Source: Pannonibacter sp. SL95
GTDB taxonomy: Bacteria > Pseudomonadota > Alphaproteobacteria > Rhizobiales > Stappiaceae
Reading direction: 5' to 3'
Assembly (NCBI RefSeq): GCF_026672425.1
Contig: NZ_JAPPRC010000003.1
Span: 1,098,501-1,162,500, forward strand
Length of the DNA stretch: 64,000 bases
The notes under the pieces were generated by a model, which was given only the letters and a program-made list of their open reading frames with translations, was not told the DNA's origin and did no database searches. A program made the translations under genes and the position numbers. This document shows, in pieces, positions 32,071 to 41,828 of this stretch (its first letter is position 1; every line of letters begins with the position of its first letter).

Positions 32071-32757
32071 ATGTCTCAGTCGCGCACAACCTTGCGCCGG
32101 GCCGCTTTTGCCCTCCTCGCCCTACTGATTTCTATCGCCACGACTGCCACGCCGGTTCTCGCCAGCGGCGGCCGCGCGCTGCTGCCCAAACCGGGCGCCG
32201 AGGCCAGCAAGAGCAAGGTCAAGCCGCAGATGCGCGAAGTCCTCGTCGAGGACGACTCCGGCCTCCTGCGTCCTGCGCTGCGTCCGGTGGACGAAGCCGT
32301 TCCGGCTGCACTTCTCCTGCCGCGCAAGGGCAAGGGAAGCTCCGCCTCTGGCAGCGAAACCGGCAGCCCGTCGCGCTCGTCGCGCGTCCGCTTCGAGGAC
32401 CTGATCGAGGATGCCGCCGCAAAGCACGGCGTGCCGCTCGCGCTCGCCCATGCCGTCATTCGCGTGGAGAGCAACTACAACCCGGGCGCCCGTGGCAGCG
32501 CTGGCGAAGTCGGTCTGATGCAGATCAAGCCGGCCACCGCGCGCGGTCTTGGCTATCGCGGTTCGGTCCGTGCCCTCTATGACCCGGCAACTAACCTCGA
32601 ATGGGGCATGCGCTACCTCGCTGCCGCGCACAAGCTCGCTTCGGGCGACACCTGCGGCACCATCCTGCGCTACAACGCTGGCCACTTTGCCAAGCGCATG
32701 AACCCGACCAGCAAGCGCTACTGCGGCAAGGTCAAGGTCATCCTCGCCTCGGCCTGA
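32071..32757 (+). CDS. Lytic murein transglycosylase (SLT domain)
   Basis: The 228-residue protein begins with a signal peptide (about residues 1-31; LALLISIATTATPVLAS). A basic and proline-rich linker follows (32-105), then a Slt-type domain (FEDLIEDAAAKHGVPLALAH, VIRVESNYNPGA with catalytic Glu133, GEVGLMQIKPATA, NLEWGMRYLAAAHK, LRYNAGH). It would cut glycan strands in the periplasm with 1,6-anhydromuramoyl products. It is monocistronic after a 288-bp non-coding stretch, in which I see no terminator or operator. It stands next to the amidase, another murein enzyme, but they are not an operon. Confidence 0.92.
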   Translation: MSQSRTTLRRAAFALLALLISIATTATPVLASGGRALLPKPGAEASKSKVKPQMREVLVEDDSGLLRPALRPVDEAVPAALLLPRKGKGSSASGSETGSPSRSSRVRFEDLIEDAAAKHGVPLALAHAVIRVESNYNPGARGSAGEVGLMQIKPATARGLGYRGSVRALYDPATNLEWGMRYLAAAHKLASGDTCGTILRYNAGHFAKRMNPTSKRYCGKVKVILASA

Positions 32758-32796
32758 TCGACGGGAAGGGGACGGTCACCGGTCCGCCCCGTGTCC

Positions 32797-33468
32797 TCAC
32801 AGGAACTTGCGCCGGCTTGCTGTCAGCGATGCCGGCACGCGAACCTCCGGGCGGGTGGTGCTGTCGGCAAGGGGCACGCCAACGGCGGTCATGACCGGGA
32901 CCACGCCGGCCCAGATCGGCAGGTCGAGATCGTCCTTGTCGTCAACCGGCGGGCCAGCCCGGCGCTTGGCTGCGGCATGTTCCACCTCGATGGCGACAAT
33001 GCCTGTGGCCCTCAGTTCCTTTTCGGTCATCTTGCGGCTTTCGGCCCAGCGGCCGGGCAGCAGATGATCGGTGATGACCGCGAGCGCGGTTTCGGCTTCG
33101 CGCAACTCCGTCACCGGCCGGGCACGGCCGTGCACCACCACCGAACGGTAGTTGACCGAGTTGTGGAACGCCGAACGGGCGACGACGAGGCCGTCGATGA
33201 TGGTCACCGTCATCGTCACCGGCGCGCCCTCCGGCAGCGCCTTGACGATCCGCGCGGCGCTTGCCCCATGGATGTAGATGGTCTCGCCATCGCGGCCATA
33301 GGCCATCGGGATCACCATGGGCCGGTCCTCGCTGATGAAGCCGACATGGCCGACCATGCCGGCATCCAGCACCGCATGGACGGCATCCCGGTCGTAGTCG
33401 GCGCGCAGGCCGTTGCGGATCCTGGCGTGGCGGGGCAGGGACTTCGGGTCGAAAACAGCGTCGTTCAT
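32797..33468 (-). CDS. Pyridoxamine 5'-phosphate oxidase-like flavoprotein
   Basis: The 223-residue protein has the split-barrel PNPOx-like fold of the Pyridox_ox_2 group: LDAGMVGHVGFISEDRPMVI, MAYGRDGETIYIHGASAARI, SVNYRSVVVHGRARPV, and VEHAAAKRRAGPPVDDKDDL near the end. These proteins bind FMN or F420; the natural substrate is often unknown. It is divergent from a MocR-type PLP-sensing regulator, a frequent pairing, so it may act in vitamin B6 metabolism or be controlled by B6 status. The ATG at 33468 is used. The 113-bp shared region must hold both promoters. Confidence 0.88.
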   Translation of the reverse strand: MNDAVFDPKSLPRHARIRNGLRADYDRDAVHAVLDAGMVGHVGFISEDRPMVIPMAYGRDGETIYIHGASAARIVKALPEGAPVTMTVTIIDGLVVARSAFHNSVNYRSVVVHGRARPVTELREAETALAVITDHLLPGRWAESRKMTEKELRATGIVAIEVEHAAAKRRAGPPVDDKDDLDLPIWAGVVPVMTAVGVPLADSTTRPEVRVPASLTASRRKFL

Positions 33469-33581
33469 GGCAGGTGTCTGTCCGGTTGGGCGTCAGCGAT
33501 GCGGCCTTTTCGCGTGTGATCAGGATGTGCTATCGACTGGAGCCTTGCCAGAGCCACTCCTGCGCAAAATGAGAGGTCCAG

Positions 33582-35027
33582 TTGCTCGACGCCCTGATCA
33601 CCCTCGACCGCACATCGCCGCGCAGCCTGCCGCAGCAGATTTATGCTGCCCTGCGCGTCGCCGTGCTCGATGGCACGCTGAAGGCGGGTCTGCGCCTGCC
33701 GTCCTCGCGGCAGCTGTCTGATGCGCTCGATGTGTCGCGCAACACCGTCAATCTCGCCTATGAGCTGCTCGCGGCCGAAGGCGTCATCGAGGTCCGCCCC
33801 GGCGCCGCGCCCCGGATCAGCGGTCCCGTGCGGCCTGAGGGTTCGGACACAGTTGCCACGCCCGCGGCCCGTCCTGTCGCCCTCTCGGCGCGCGGCGTGC
33901 GCCTGACCACCGATCCGCGTGGCCCGGACTGGATCACCCGCCGCGGCGCGCTGCAGGCGGGCTTGCCGGATCCGGCCCTGTTTCCGACCGAACTCTGGGG
34001 CCGGGCCCTGCGCCGGGCCGCAAGGTCGCTCCGCACCGGCATCCTCTACGACGAGGCTGCCGGTCTTCCCGTGCTGCGCGAAGCGCTTGCCGATTATCTC
34101 TCCGCCGAGCGCGGCGTCCGGGCGTCGCCGTCACAGATCGTGATCGTCTCCTCGATGCAGGCAGCCCTTTCCGCCCTTGCCCAGGCCTTCGCCGATCCGG
34201 ACGATGCCGCGCTGATCGAGAACCCGGGCTACATCGGTGCCCGTACGGCGTTTCTCGGCGCCGGTCTTACCGTGCATCCCTTGCCGGTGGACGAGCGCGG
34301 CGCCGACATCTCGCGCCTTGCGCCCGGCACGCCCGCGCCGCGCCTCATCTATGTCACCCCGTCGCAGCATTACCCGCTCGGCGGCCGCATGACCCTCGAC
34401 CGGCGCCTGGCCCTGATCGAGGCGGCGCGGCAGGCGGGGGCGCTGATCCTGGAAGATGACTACGACAGCGAATTCCTGTTCGAGGGCCGCCCCATCGCCG
34501 CCTTGCAGGGGCTGGCTGACCAGGGCGAGGTGATCTATCTCGGCACCTTCTCCAAGAGCCTTCTGCCCGGTCTGCGGATCGCCTATTGCGTCGTCCCGGA
34601 AGCGATGGCGCGGCCGCTGACGCTGCTGCTGCGCAACACCGGCCGCCAGGCCAATGCGCATGTCCAGGCGGCGCTGGCCGATTTCTTGAGCGAAGGGCAT
34701 CACCGTGCCCATCTCAAGCGCGTGCGCGAGGTCTATGCCGGGCGCGGCCATCTGCTCCATGCGGCGCTGACGGCGCGGCTGGGCAACCGCATCCGCGTCG
34801 CCCCGCCCACCGGCAACATCCAGCTTGCCCTGCGCTTCAACGAGCCGGTGAACGATCAGTGGCTGGCCGGCGCGCTTCACAAGCGTGGCTTTGCGCCGTC
34901 TGCGCTCAGCTCCAGCTATCTCGGGCCGGAGCGCGAAAGCGGGCTGATCCTCGGCTACGCCAGCGCCACGCAGGCGGACATCGACCGCTGCGTCGCCGCC
35001 ATCGATGACCTCCTGCGCAGTCTCTGA
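33582..35027 (+). CDS. MocR/PdxR-type GntR-aminotransferase regulator
   Basis: The 481-residue protein joins a GntR winged helix (about 8-75; RSLPQQIYAALRVAVLDGTL, LPSSRQLSDALDVSRNTVNL) to a fold-type I aminotransferase domain (PDPALFPTELWGRALR, SSMQAALSALAQAFADPDD, EDDYDSEFLFEGRP, YLGTFSKSLLPGLRIAY with the PLP lysine). MocR regulators use PLP as effector and control neighbouring genes, here probably the divergent PNPOx-like gene. The start is a TTG at 33582 with GAGAGG 5 bases before it; an earlier ATG is out of frame. It ends 14 bp before the converging CoA-transferase gene. Confidence 0.92.
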   Translation: MLDALITLDRTSPRSLPQQIYAALRVAVLDGTLKAGLRLPSSRQLSDALDVSRNTVNLAYELLAAEGVIEVRPGAAPRISGPVRPEGSDTVATPAARPVALSARGVRLTTDPRGPDWITRRGALQAGLPDPALFPTELWGRALRRAARSLRTGILYDEAAGLPVLREALADYLSAERGVRASPSQIVIVSSMQAALSALAQAFADPDDAALIENPGYIGARTAFLGAGLTVHPLPVDERGADISRLAPGTPAPRLIYVTPSQHYPLGGRMTLDRRLALIEAARQAGALILEDDYDSEFLFEGRPIAALQGLADQGEVIYLGTFSKSLLPGLRIAYCVVPEAMARPLTLLLRNTGRQANAHVQAALADFLSEGHHRAHLKRVREVYAGRGHLLHAALTARLGNRIRVAPPTGNIQLALRFNEPVNDQWLAGALHKRGFAPSALSSSYLGPERESGLILGYASATQADIDRCVAAIDDLLRSL

Positions 35028-35041
35028 CGACCCGATCCTGA

Positions 35042-35707
35042 TCAGGCCAGCCGCATTTCCGGCACGGTCCCGGCCGATCCGCCGGGGATGATCAGCGGCG
35101 CGCCGGTTGCCGCCAGGATCGTGTCGACATCGACGCCCGGTGCCCGTTCGCGCAGTTCGAGGCCCGCGTCGGTCGGTGCGATGACAGCAAGGTCGGTGAC
35201 GACCAGATCCACCCGGCGCATCGCGGTCAGCGGCAGGTTGCATTCGGTCACCAGCTTCGGCTCGCCCTTGGCGCTGTGGATCATCGCCACCACGACGCGC
35301 CGCGCCCCGGCGACGAGATCCATCGCCCCGCCCATGCCCGGCACCATCTTGCCCGGCACCATCCAGTTGGCGAGATAGCCGCGCGCATCCACCTGCAGGC
35401 CGCCCAGCACGGTCATGTCGAGATGCCCGCCGCGGATCAGGCCGAAGCTCATGGCGCTGTCGATGGAGGCGGCCCCCGGAACGGCGGTCACAAAGCTGCC
35501 GCCGGCATCCGTCAGGTCCGGATCCTCCATACCTTCCTCCGGCCGTGAGCCGAGGCCGATGACGCCGTTTTCCGCCTGGAAGAACACATGCACGTCCTTC
35601 GGCAGGAAATTGGCAACAAGGCTGGGCAGGCCGATGCCGAGATTGACCAGCGTGTTCGGCTTGACCTCCAGCGCCACGCGCCGGGCGATGAGTTCCTTGG
35701 CGTCCAT
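35042..35707 (-). CDS. 3-oxoacid CoA-transferase subunit B
   Basis: The 221-residue beta subunit has the family I CoA-transferase signature FQAENGVIGLG with catalytic Glu46, NLGIGLPSLVANFL, FVTAVPGAASIDSAMSFGLI and DLVVTDLAVI. It forms a heterodimer or heterotetramer with the upstream A subunit and moves CoA between acyl donors, for example succinyl-CoA or acetyl-CoA to acetoacetate. It lies 3 bp after the A-subunit gene. The ScoB/AtoA/PcaJ choice cannot be made by eye; no beta-ketoadipate or hydroxybutyrate genes are adjacent. Confidence 0.92.
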   Translation of the reverse strand: MDAKELIARRVALEVKPNTLVNLGIGLPSLVANFLPKDVHVFFQAENGVIGLGSRPEEGMEDPDLTDAGGSFVTAVPGAASIDSAMSFGLIRGGHLDMTVLGGLQVDARGYLANWMVPGKMVPGMGGAMDLVAGARRVVVAMIHSAKGEPKLVTECNLPLTAMRRVDLVVTDLAVIAPTDAGLELRERAPGVDVDTILAATGAPLIIPGGSAGTVPEMRLA

Positions 35708-35710
35708 GGC

Positions 35711-36364
35711 TCAGACCTCCCGTGCCAGAATGTGATCAACCAGAATGCCCGGGGTCTTCACCGCATCCGGCGGAATGACGCCAACGGGCACGATCACCTG
35801 CGGTTCGGCGATCACCAGCGTGGCGGCCAGCGCCATGATCGGGTTGAAGTTATGGGCGGTCAGCGAATAGTCGAGATTGCCGACGTAATCGGCCTGACGC
35901 GAGGCTATCAGCGCCACATCGGCATGGATCGGGCGCTCCAGCAGGAAGGGGCGGCCATCCACCTCGATGACCTCCTTGCCCTCGGCCACCAGCGTGCCGA
36001 TGCCGGTCGGCGTCAGCACGCCGCCGAGCCCGGTGCCGCCGGCCCGGATCCGCTCCACCAGCGTGCCCTGCGGCACCAGCTCCACCTCCAGCGTCCCGGC
36101 GATCATCTGTGCCTGGGTCTCCGGGTTGAGGCCGATATGCGAGGCGATCACCTTGCGCGCCGCGCCGGCACTGATCAGCTTGCCGATGCCCTTGCCCGGC
36201 ATGGCAGTGTCATTGGCGATGATGGTGAGATCCCGCGCGCCGCGCGCCACCAGTGCGTCGATGAGGCGATGCGGCGAGCCGACGGCCATGAAACCGCCGA
36301 TCAGCACGCTTGCGCCATCGGGAACCATTGCGGCCGCTTCCTCGGCCTTGATCGCATGTTTCAT
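35711..36364 (-). CDS. 3-oxoacid CoA-transferase subunit A
   Basis: The 217-residue alpha subunit shows VLIGGFMAVGSPHRLIDALV, IANDTAMPGKGIGKLI, VIASHIGLNPETQAQM, ELVPQGTLVERIRAGG and RADVALI-type GRPFLLERPIHADVALI, all typical of AtoD/ScoA/PcaI. It pairs with the B subunit just downstream (3-bp gap) to form the active enzyme. Its start is 209 bp from the divergent acyl-CoA synthetase gene; both could serve short-chain acid or ketone-body use. The exact substrate is open. Confidence 0.92.
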   Translation of the reverse strand: MKHAIKAEEAAAMVPDGASVLIGGFMAVGSPHRLIDALVARGARDLTIIANDTAMPGKGIGKLISAGAARKVIASHIGLNPETQAQMIAGTLEVELVPQGTLVERIRAGGTGLGGVLTPTGIGTLVAEGKEVIEVDGRPFLLERPIHADVALIASRQADYVGNLDYSLTAHNFNPIMALAATLVIAEPQVIVPVGVIPPDAVKTPGILVDHILAREV

Positions 36365-36573
36365 GGGTTGCGCCAGCTCCCTGCTGCCCGCTGCCCCTTC
36401 GGCAGCCAGTGGACGCTACCGCTTTGCAAACCGCTGAACCAATGAAGTTTTTGCGACGCAGCATCTCCGTTTGCCCCCCTGGTCTCATCCTTCGAGTGAC
36501 TTGCCAGCGGCGGCAATCCCGGCTTGTCTTGGTCAAAACGATCAGGGCGCCAAGAGCGCCGGGGGGAGGAGAC

Positions 36574-38097
36574 ATGAACGTTGCCGAATGGCTGGCCCGT
36601 GCGGGCCGGGTGATGCCGGAGCGGCCAGCGCTCTATCAGGGAACCCGCCTTGTCGCCGACTACGCCACCTTTGCCGCAAGGGTGCGCCGCCGCGCCTCTC
36701 ACCTGCGGTCCGTTGAAGGGCTCAAGCCCGGCGCGCGCGTGGCGATCTTTACTGAGAACTGTCCGGCCTACCTCGAGCTTCTCTACGCCGGCTGGCACGC
36801 GGGCCTTGCCATGGTGCCGGTCAATTACAAGCTGCATGTCCGCGAGGCGGCCTTCATTGCCCGCGACAGCGGTGCCGACCTGATGCTTGTCGCAGATCCG
36901 GGCGATAGGGACCTTGCCGCCGCGCTCCTGGAGGCCGGATCCGCCACCCGGCTTGCCGGCCTTGATCTCGGTCTGACCGCCGATGACGACCATGCCGGGC
37001 CTGCGCCACGCGGGCGCGATGATCTCGCCTGGCTGTTCTACACCTCCGGCACCACCGGCAAGCCGAAGGGGGTGATGATCACCCACGGCAACCTGATGGC
37101 CATGACGCTCAGCTACTTCTGCGATGTCGATGAGGTCCGGCCCGAGGACGCCGCCCTTTATGCCGCGCCGATGTCCCATGGCGCCGGCATCTACAACTTC
37201 ATGCATGTCATTCGCGGTGCCGGCCATGCCGTGCCGGACAGCGGCGGCTTCGAGCCTGCGGAGATCCTGGCGCTGGGCCGGGCCTTCGGCAGTCTGCACC
37301 TTTTCGCCGCCCCCACCATGGTGCGCCGGCTCGTGGAGCGCGCCAAGGCCGACGGCGTCACCGGCGAGGGCCTTCGTACCATCGTCTATGGCGGCGGGCC
37401 CATGTATGTCGCCGACATCGAGGAAGCCGTCGCGGTCATGGGGCCGCGCTTCGTCCAGATCTACGGCCAGGGCGAGTGCCCGATGACCATCACAGCCTTG
37501 CCGCGCCATCTGGTGGCCGACCGCAGCCATCCTTCCTGGCGCGAAAGGCTTGGCTCTGTCGGCACGCCGCATTCCTGCGTCGAGGTGCGCATCGCCGGTC
37601 CTGACGGGACACCGCTCGGACCGGGTGAAGATGGCGAGATCCTAGTGCGCGGCACGCCCGTCATGGCCGGCTACTGGAACAATCCGGAGGCAACGGCCAA
37701 AACCCTCGCCGGCGGCTGGCTGCACACCGGCGACGTCGGCCGCCTGTCCCCCGACGGCTTCCTGACCCTCACCGACCGCTCCAAGGACGTGATCATCTCC
37801 GGCGGCAGCAACATCTATCCGCGCGAGGTCGAGGAGGTGCTGCTCACCCATCCGGCTGTGCGGGAAGTCTCGGTCATCGGCGCTCCCGACCCGGACTGGG
37901 GCGAGGTGGTGGTGGCTTTCGTGGTGGCTGATCCAGGCGTCGCTGTTTCCGATCTCGACGCCCACTGCCTTGCCGCGCTTGCCCGTTTCAAGCGGCCAAA
38001 GGCCTGGCACTTCGTCGCCGAATTGCCCAAGAACGCCTATGGCAAGGTCCTCAAGACAGACCTCCGCCAGCGTCATGCGGCAACCGGGCCAGACTGA
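36574..38097 (+). CDS. Class I adenylate-forming acyl-CoA synthetase
   Basis: The 507-residue protein has the AMP-forming ligase landmarks in order: LFYTSGTTGKPKGVMITHGN (phosphate loop), the AAPMSHGAGIYNFM segment, YGGGPMYVADIEEAV, QIYGQGECPMTIT (A5), WLHTGDVGRLSPDGFLTLTD (A7-A8), SKDVIISGGSNIYPREVEEV, and LPKNAYGKVLKTDLR with the A10 lysine. It activates a carboxylic acid to the acyl-CoA. A strong GGGGGGAGGA site before ATG 36574 fixes the start; an in-frame extension to 36409 has no similarity. It may work with the divergent CoA-transferase. Chain length is not predictable here. Confidence 0.92.
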   Translation: MNVAEWLARAGRVMPERPALYQGTRLVADYATFAARVRRRASHLRSVEGLKPGARVAIFTENCPAYLELLYAGWHAGLAMVPVNYKLHVREAAFIARDSGADLMLVADPGDRDLAAALLEAGSATRLAGLDLGLTADDDHAGPAPRGRDDLAWLFYTSGTTGKPKGVMITHGNLMAMTLSYFCDVDEVRPEDAALYAAPMSHGAGIYNFMHVIRGAGHAVPDSGGFEPAEILALGRAFGSLHLFAAPTMVRRLVERAKADGVTGEGLRTIVYGGGPMYVADIEEAVAVMGPRFVQIYGQGECPMTITALPRHLVADRSHPSWRERLGSVGTPHSCVEVRIAGPDGTPLGPGEDGEILVRGTPVMAGYWNNPEATAKTLAGGWLHTGDVGRLSPDGFLTLTDRSKDVIISGGSNIYPREVEEVLLTHPAVREVSVIGAPDPDWGEVVVAFVVADPGVAVSDLDAHCLAALARFKRPKAWHFVAELPKNAYGKVLKTDLRQRHAATGPD

Positions 38098-38140
38098 CAA
38101 CCCGCCCCCCCGCCGTCATTCAGGCCCCATACCCCCTGCC

Positions 38141-38289
38141 GTCATGCCATGACTTGATCATGGCATCCATGCCGCTCCCTCTCGGTCCGCACGGACCAGC
38201 AGCAGGGCACCCGACCCGCAGTCCATACGGATGCCAGTGCCGGGACGCCAGGTCGCGGCATGGATGCCATGGTCGAGCCATGCCATGAC
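38141..38289. repeat. Palindrome-ended intergenic element, copy A
   Basis: The 34-bp ends, starting GTCATGCCATGACTTGATCA at 38141 and mirrored at 38256-38289, differ at three bases. The ends match those of the elements at 62477 and 62712 although the centre is different. Confidence 0.75.
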
Positions 38290-38393
38290 GAATAAAAGTG
38301 TCCCTCTCGTCGTCCATGGCATCGCGCTGCTGCATCCTGTAGGACTCTGGACGTGAGAGTGCCTCGCACCGCAGACACGCCAAAGGGGACGAC

Positions 38394-41175
38394 ATGGACG
38401 AGCTGGCGATGCTGACGATTGTCGGCCTGATCCTGGGCTTCATTGCCTTTGTCCTTCCCGTAGTGCTCTATCTGCGTGTCACCGAACTGAAGCACCGCGT
38501 TGCGCGCCTTGAACTGGCGCTGTCCCGAGGTGTAGCGCCTGCGGTTCCGGCGCAAACGGCTCCCACGGACACCGCACCTGCCGAGGCTGATCCCGTACCG
38601 GCAGACATGCCCTCCGGTGCAGGCGTTACCGCCAATCCGGATGAAGACCGCCAGCCCGGCGAAGCGGCATCCGTGTCCGGTCCCTTTGCCCATCTGGCTC
38701 GCCGCGACGAGGCCCCGCAGGCAAAGCCGGTGGAACCATCGACCAAACCCGCCATCGACCGGGAACGCGAGATTGGTGGCAAGTGGACTGTCTGGGCCGG
38801 GGGCATCGCTCTGGCCATCGGCGGCGTGTTCCTCGTCAAATATGCGATCGACAACAATCTCTTCGGTCCTGAGGTGCGGATCCTTCTCGGGGCAATCCTC
38901 GGGCTTGGCCTGATGGCAGCGGGCGAGTTCACCCGGCGCTGGCCGAGTGTCTTCTCCGTTCCAGGCTTTGAGACCGCCAACATTCCTGCGACGCTGACGG
39001 CCGCCGGCAGCCTGACGCTGTTTGCCGATCTTTATGCCGCCCACGCGCTCTACGGCTTGCTTGGTCCGGCATCGGCCTTTGTCGCGCTCGGGGCCGTTGC
39101 GGTGCTCACCATGCTCGCGGCGCTGCTGCACGGGCCGGCACTGGCCGGGCTGGGCGTCGCCGCCAGCTACGCCGTGCCGCTGCTGGTCACCTCGCGCGAA
39201 CCGGCGCTTGTGCCGGCCATGACCTATGTCCTGTTCGTCTCCGCAGCGGCCATCGGCATCGGCCGTGCGCGGTTCTGGCTCTGGCTCGCCGGCCTCGCCG
39301 TTGCAGGTCTGACCGCCTATGGCGTCCTGTTCGGCTTTGCGGCCGGGCAGGGGGACCGGCTGGCGCTGGTGCTCTATCTGCTGTCCGCAACGCTCCTTGT
39401 CCTCGCCGGTTTCGTCTATCGCCTGCACCGCAATGCTCCGGCCGTCCCGGTTTCCGTGGACTGGGTTGCCACTGCTGCGCTCTCCACCGTCCTGCTGCCG
39501 CTCGTCCTCACCCTGCAGTTCCCGTCAAGCCTGGGGTTCAGTCTGGTCGAGGTTGGCCTGTTGCTTGTCCCGTTTGTACTCGCCTGTCAGGCACCGGCGC
39601 TGCGCTATGCCGTCATTGCGCCGCTCCTGGTGCTGCTGCTGCTCGCCTTCGGCTTTGGCGATGGCCTGAGGCTGGATGACCTCACCCGCCTGACGCTGAC
39701 GGGCGATGCGGCGGCGGTGATCACACCAGTGCCGGCGGAGGCGGCCGCGCGGGTCGCCACATTCCGCCTGCTGATCGGCATCGAGGGGCTGCTGCTGTTT
39801 GCGTTGGCCTTTTACGCCTCGCTCCGGTCGGCCGCGCGTGGCCCAGTCACCGGCGCGGCGCTCGCCGGCGTCGTCGGCCTCGTCGGCATTGCCTGGATCC
39901 GTCTTGAAGACTGGCAAGTCTCGGTGCGCTTCGGCCTGCTCGCCCTGTCCCTTGCCTTGCTCTGCCTTGCCATGGCCGAGCATTTCACCGCGCGGTTTGG
40001 CCGCCGCCAGTCGTCTCAAGCCGCGCCCTTCGTTCCGGGCGGCGAAGCGGCCCTGGCCAGCTGGGTCATTTCCGGCCTCACCCTCGCCGTGCTTGCCGCC
40101 TGTTTCAGCCTTGGCTCGGCCGCGCTCACGGTCGCGCTGGGCCTCTTGCCCCTGATTGTTGCTGCAACCGGACTGCGGCACCGGCTTGTGGCGCTGCGCT
40201 GGCTGGTGCCGCTCAGCGTCCTTCCCTATGCCGCCCGGCTGATGTGGGATCCTTTCATCGTCGGGCATGAGTTGGGCACGACGGCGCTGCTCAATGCCCT
40301 GCTGCCGGGCTATGGTCTGCCAGCCCTCGGTTTGGCCGGCGCGGCGGCGATCCTCAGTCGCCAGATGAAGGACTTGCCCGCGCTGGGTACCCAGGCCCTG
40401 GCGATCGTCTTCGGCGTCCTCGCCCTTGCCATGCTCGCCCTGCATGCGGTTGATCCGGCGTTCCGCTTCACCGGTGAGGGCATGGGCCTGCAGGCCGGCG
40501 CCGTGCTGGTCCTCATCGGCGGGGCAGTGGCCCTGGGGCTCACCCGGCTGGGGCGTGGCAACCTGTCACCCGTGCTGTCGGTCGGTGCCATGGCGGTCAG
40601 CCTCGCCGGCATGGCCCTCGGCGCGGTGACGCTCTGCGGCCTCGCCAATCCCTGGCTCACGGGCGAACCGGTCGGAACGGGTGTGGTGCTGAACTGGGTC
40701 ACCTACGCCTACGGATTGCCGGCGCTGCTCTACATGGGCCTTGCGCGCGCCGCAGCGCCCGTGCGGCCCCGGCTCTATGTCCGGGTGACGGCGCTCTTTG
40801 CGGCGCTGATGGGGGTTCCTGTTCGTCAACCTCACCATCCGCAATGCCTTCAGCCCGGTCATCCTCGATGCCGCCCCTGTCGGCGAGCTGGAGACCTACG
40901 TCTATTCCATCGTCTGGCTGCTGATCGGCGTTGCATTGCTCGGGCTCGGGTTCCTGCGGGCGTCACTGCTCCTGCGCCAGATTTCCGGCGTGGTCATTGC
41001 CGCCGTGGTGCTGAAAGTGTTCCTGATCGACATGGCCTCGCTCGAAGGTGTCATGCGGGCGCTGTCCTTTGTCGGTCTTGGCCTGACGCTGATGGGGATC
41101 GGCGTTGTCTATCAGCGCCTTGTCCTGCGGCAGCCAAAGCCTTTCGCACCGGCGCCCGGCCGCGGTCGTCCTTGA
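38394..41175 (+). pseudogene. DUF2339 polytopic membrane protein, interrupted by a one-base frameshift
   Basis: The protein begins with a membrane segment and coiled stretch (LGFIAFVLPVVLYLRVTELK), a proline/alanine-rich linker, then EREIGGKWTVWAGGIALAIG and some 20-25 hydrophobic segments, the build of DUF2339 proteins (about 900 residues). The frame breaks at the G5 run 40811-40815. The family C terminus (FVNLTIRNAFSPVILDAAPV, then VLKVFLIDMASLEGVMRALS) continues in the next frame to 41175. Removing one G gives an exact 926-residue frame. Without it translation would run 119 bases further into rnpB with unrelated sequence. A homopolymer error is the simplest explanation; real disruption or phase variation is possible. 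Function of the family is unknown. Confidence 0.82.
40811..40815 (+). other. Frameshift site (G5 run) in the DUF2339 gene
   Basis: Five Gs where four would keep the frame ...AALMG then FLFVNLT.... Homopolymers of this kind are common error sites in some sequencing methods. Confidence 0.8.
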
Positions 41176-41203
41176 CCCGGCTCCGTTTCGTCCGTAAGGG
41201 GGG

Positions 41204-41634
41204 CAGGTCAGTCGGCCGGACGGCTGCTGCCGCGAGACCCGAAAGGGTGCGGGAGAGGAAAGTCCGGGCTCCATGGAGACACGGTGCCGGGTAACACCCG
41301 GCGGGGGCGACCCCAGGGAAAGTGCCACAGAAAGCAAACCGCCTTCGTCCCCCGCGTCCCCGGATGCGGATCAGGCCTGAGGTAAGGGTGAAAGGGTGGG
41401 GTAAGAGCCCACCGCGCGACCGGTAACGGAAGCGGCAAGGTAAACCCCACCGGGAGCAAAACCGAATAGGGATGGCGCAGGTTCCCGCAAGGGCGCCGGG
41501 TTGGTTTCCAGGCCGGCCATCCGGGTAGGTTGCGCGAGGCGTCTGGCAACAGGCGTCCCAGATGAATAGCCGTCACGTGGGCCGGTTCGCCGGCCTGCCT
41601 TACAAAACCCGGCTTACAGGCCGACTGACACTTT
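41204..41634 (+). ncRNA. rnpB: RNase P RNA, class A
   Basis: The catalytic RNA that matures tRNA 5' ends is recognised from GAGGAAAGTCCGGGCTCC (41253 onward), the ACAGAAA segment at 41328, AGGTAAACCCC near 41449, and the conserved end GATGAATAGCCGTC (41561). The closing P1 helix is GTCAGTCGGCC (41207-41217) with GGCCGACTGAC (41619-41629), followed by TTTTT. Length (about 430) suits an alphaproteobacterial type A RNA. It is just upstream of the dcw cluster. Open frames drawn across it are not genes. Confidence 0.95.
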
Positions 41635-41713
41635 TTCCCTTTTTGCCCCCACGCTCATGTCCTGCCCCGTTTCAAGGGGCGGGGGCATTTGCGCCTGCCC
41701 AAATCTTCGCCTG

Positions 41714-41728
41714 GTAACCCCCGGTTAA
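41714..41728 (+). promoter_or_regulatory. CtrA-like box upstream of the dcw cluster
   Basis: GTAA-CCCCCGG-TTAA matches TTAA-N7-TTAA with one mismatch and is followed by CC. It lies 66 bp upstream of the mraZ-box array. Confidence 0.4.
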
Positions 41729-41793
41729 CCCTGAAGATGTTTCTGGGGACAGGCCGCATTGCCAGCGCGCGTTGTGTCGCGGTGGCGGGTGAT

Positions 41794-41828
41794 TCCATTG
41801 ACGCCCATGCCATCCCATGGTATCCCAT
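41794..41828 (+). promoter_or_regulatory. MraZ-box array overlapping a probable dcw promoter
   Basis: Four pentamers spaced exactly 10 bp, TCCAT at 41794 and CCCAT at 41804, 41814 and 41824, are the repeated sites bound by the MraZ ring (TGGG-type on the other strand). A TTGACG -35 (41798-41803) and a TATCCC -10 (41821-41826; spacer 17) lie within the array, so MraZ would repress its own operon. Confidence 0.8.

Noticed and set aside
41207-41629. Short open frames across 41208-41576
   Set aside because: They cross RNase P RNA, whose conserved helices and core sequences explain the region.
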